Of a stretch of DNA of 7,952 nucleotides, positions 6,864 through 7,952 are shown one piece after another. This DNA comes from Psychromonas sp. (GTDB taxonomy: Bacteria; Pseudomonadota; Gammaproteobacteria; Enterobacterales; Psychromonadaceae): assembly GCA_023145575.1 (NCBI GenBank), contig JAGLDN010000118.1, positions 1-7,952 on the forward strand, written 5' to 3'. The notes beneath the pieces were generated by a model. That model was not told where the DNA came from. It worked only from the letters and a program-made list of their open reading frames with translations, and made no database searches. Position numbers and translations under genes: made by a program. Each line of letters begins with the position of its first letter. Positions within the stretch are counted from its first letter, which is position 1.

Positions 6864-6975
6864 TATACCCATGTAACGTAAAAGTGCAAATTCAGCAAGG
6901 GATATAGTACTAAGGTGCTAGGTCAATTAAAATAAAGAATTTAATTCCTAAATAGTTATACCATTTTCAAAAAAT
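6864..6975 (-). repeat. Repeat end C, probable terminus of the IS630 relic
   Basis: 6864-6890 carries the same end sequence as elements A and B (TATACCCATGTAACGTAAAA). It is followed by a subterminal block at 6919-6971 that aligns at roughly 75% with 2542-2593 of element A. It sits immediately downstream, on the minus strand, of the IS630-family transposase relic whose stop is at 6978. That is where the element's right end would be expected. A TA at the outer edge fits the TA target preference of IS630 elements. The partner end would lie beyond the window, so whether this is the IS's own inverted repeat is inference. Confidence 0.6.
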
Positions 6976-6977
6976 TA

Positions 6978-7952
6978 TTATACTAACTTAATCCATTTTT
7001 TAGCACATGATTTACTAACAAAATTAGTCTCATTTAAAATATTGCTCCAAGCCTCACAGCTTTTATCTACAATATCGTCATAATTTTTAAAAGCCATATT
7101 TGATAAATATCCTTGTTTAAGATGTTTCCATAGCTGTTCTACTAGATTAAGTTCTTGTGAATATGGTGGCAAAGGTATTGGAATAACATTATCAAAACAT
7201 TTTATTTTCCAGTGGTCTGCCATGATGCCCTGTCCATTACCACAACGGCATATCTGCCTTTTGGTGTTGCTTGTGAGATTTGTCTTAAATGTTCAATCAT
7301 GCCGGTGGTATTTGCCAAAGGTAAGACTAAGCCAAGTGCTTTATCTTGTGCTGGACAAGTGCCTCCAACGATATAATAGTATTCAAATTGTTGCTGGCGG
7401 ATGGCACTGGATCTGGTGCCTTTAGGCGCCCATATTCTAGTGATAGAGCCTTGTTGTCCTATTTTAGTCTCATGTTGAAACCAGACATCAGCTTTGATTA
7501 AATCTGTGTCCACAGGCAGGGCATCTGTTATTGTTTGTTTGAAGTTTTTTATAGGCTTTGAGCCTCAAGATCTTGCTTTGGGTGTTTGGATCTAGAACTT
7601 ATCCAACTTAAACCTAGTTTTGTTAGAAGATAATGCACACCATTTGTACCCATATAATTAATATCAAAATCCTTGGACAACATCTTTTAAATATCCTTAA
7701 GTCGAACTCTTCCGCCTTTTTTAGTGGTTTGCATCAGGGTTGTTTTATCATTGTCTTTAGCGTCATTAAGTGATGGGCGACCTAGGATTGTTTTAGTTTG
7801 CAAACCTTCTATGCCATATTTTTTATAACGGGCAACCCATTTTTGCACGCTGTCTAATGTGATTAAAAATATTTGAGAGGCACTAGCATAAGTGTGTCCT
7901 TGCTGGATGTAATGAAACACAAGAAAACGGATTTTTGTTTTTGAATTGCTTT
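6978..7952 (-). pseudogene. IS630-family transposase, frameshifted, N-terminus at window edge
   Basis: A nearly complete Tc1/mariner-like IS630 transposase on the minus strand, broken by several lesions and lacking perhaps only its first few codons beyond 7952. In order: a helix-turn-helix region (YIQQGHTYASASQIFLITLDSVQKW from about 7911; GIEGLQTKTILGRPSL); RVRLKDI, interrupted by a TAA at 7687-7689 where Gln would be expected; MLSKDFDINY and LLTKLGLSWISSRSKHPKQD; a frameshift near 7550-7560; VWFQHETKIGQQGSITRIWA; RYAVVVMDRASW; a second frameshift at about 7202-7223; then IPLPPYSQELNLVEQLWKHL and the C-terminus at 6978. Catalytic Asp1 is His (CAT, 7474-7472). Asp2 (7234-7232) and Glu (7139-7137) remain. 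It is much less decayed than the 738-1728 relic and belongs to a different IS630 subgroup. Confidence 0.9.

Noticed and set aside
7202..7223. Programmed ribosomal frameshift in the IS630 transposase
   Set aside because: The overlap contains GGAAAATAAAA but no clear slippery heptamer with a stimulatory structure. A separate stop, another frameshift and a lost catalytic Asp show ordinary decay.
7222..7425. 67-codon plus-strand open frame
   Set aside because: Antisense to the well-matched IS630 transposase segment, with no start signal.

Overview
The window looks like a piece of an AT-rich gammaproteobacterial chromosome, probably a marine or host-associated relative of Vibrionales/Alteromonadales such as Moritella or Psychromonas. 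The placement rests on a ZapB-like protein, a DUF3549-DUF3301 gene pair, a NorM/MdtK-type MATE pump and the tRNA sequences. The genus is inference only. Intact genes cover less than half of the sequence. Much of the remainder is recognisable as insertion-sequence wreckage or repeat elements, so this is an IS-rich, decaying stretch.

Layout: (1) About 195-655, minus strand, is a badly broken ISAs1-family transposase remnant with a terminator-like hairpin behind it. (2) 738-1728, plus strand, is an IS630-family transposase relic with many stops, frameshifts and two catalytic Asp changed to Asn. It ends a few bases from the CCA end of a tRNA gene. (3) 1733-2324, minus strand, holds tRNA-Arg(TCT) and tRNA-Pro(TGG), separated by 438 bp that contain an octamer tandem array; a good promoter lies in front of tRNA-Pro. 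(4) 2439-2880 is a non-autonomous, MITE-like element with about 27-bp imperfect terminal inverted repeats, followed by about 350 bp without a recognisable gene. (5) 3235-4590, plus strand, is an intact norM-type MATE efflux gene. (6) 4627-5007 is a second element with the same kind of inverted ends, containing a strong hairpin. (7) 5033-5350 is zapB with an unusual His/Glu/Asn-rich tail. (8) 5436-6784 is a translationally coupled DUF3549-DUF3301 pair. (9) 6864 to the window end is a third copy of the repeat end, running into a second, differently broken IS630-family transposase on the minus strand.

The most interesting structure is the dispersed inverted-repeat family. Six related ends (2439-2465, 2854-2880, 4627-4653, 4925-4951, 4981-5007, 6864-6890) share a core resembling CCCATGTnACGTAAAA. 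One of them lies at the downstream side of the IS630 relic. This suggests, but does not prove, that the two short elements are internally deleted derivatives mobilised by that IS630 type. Two right-hand ends also carry matching 20-codon open frames. The live genes serve unrelated housekeeping roles (drug/Na+ antiport, Z-ring organisation, two conserved proteins of unknown function, translation). I see no defence system, CRISPR array or biosynthetic cluster.
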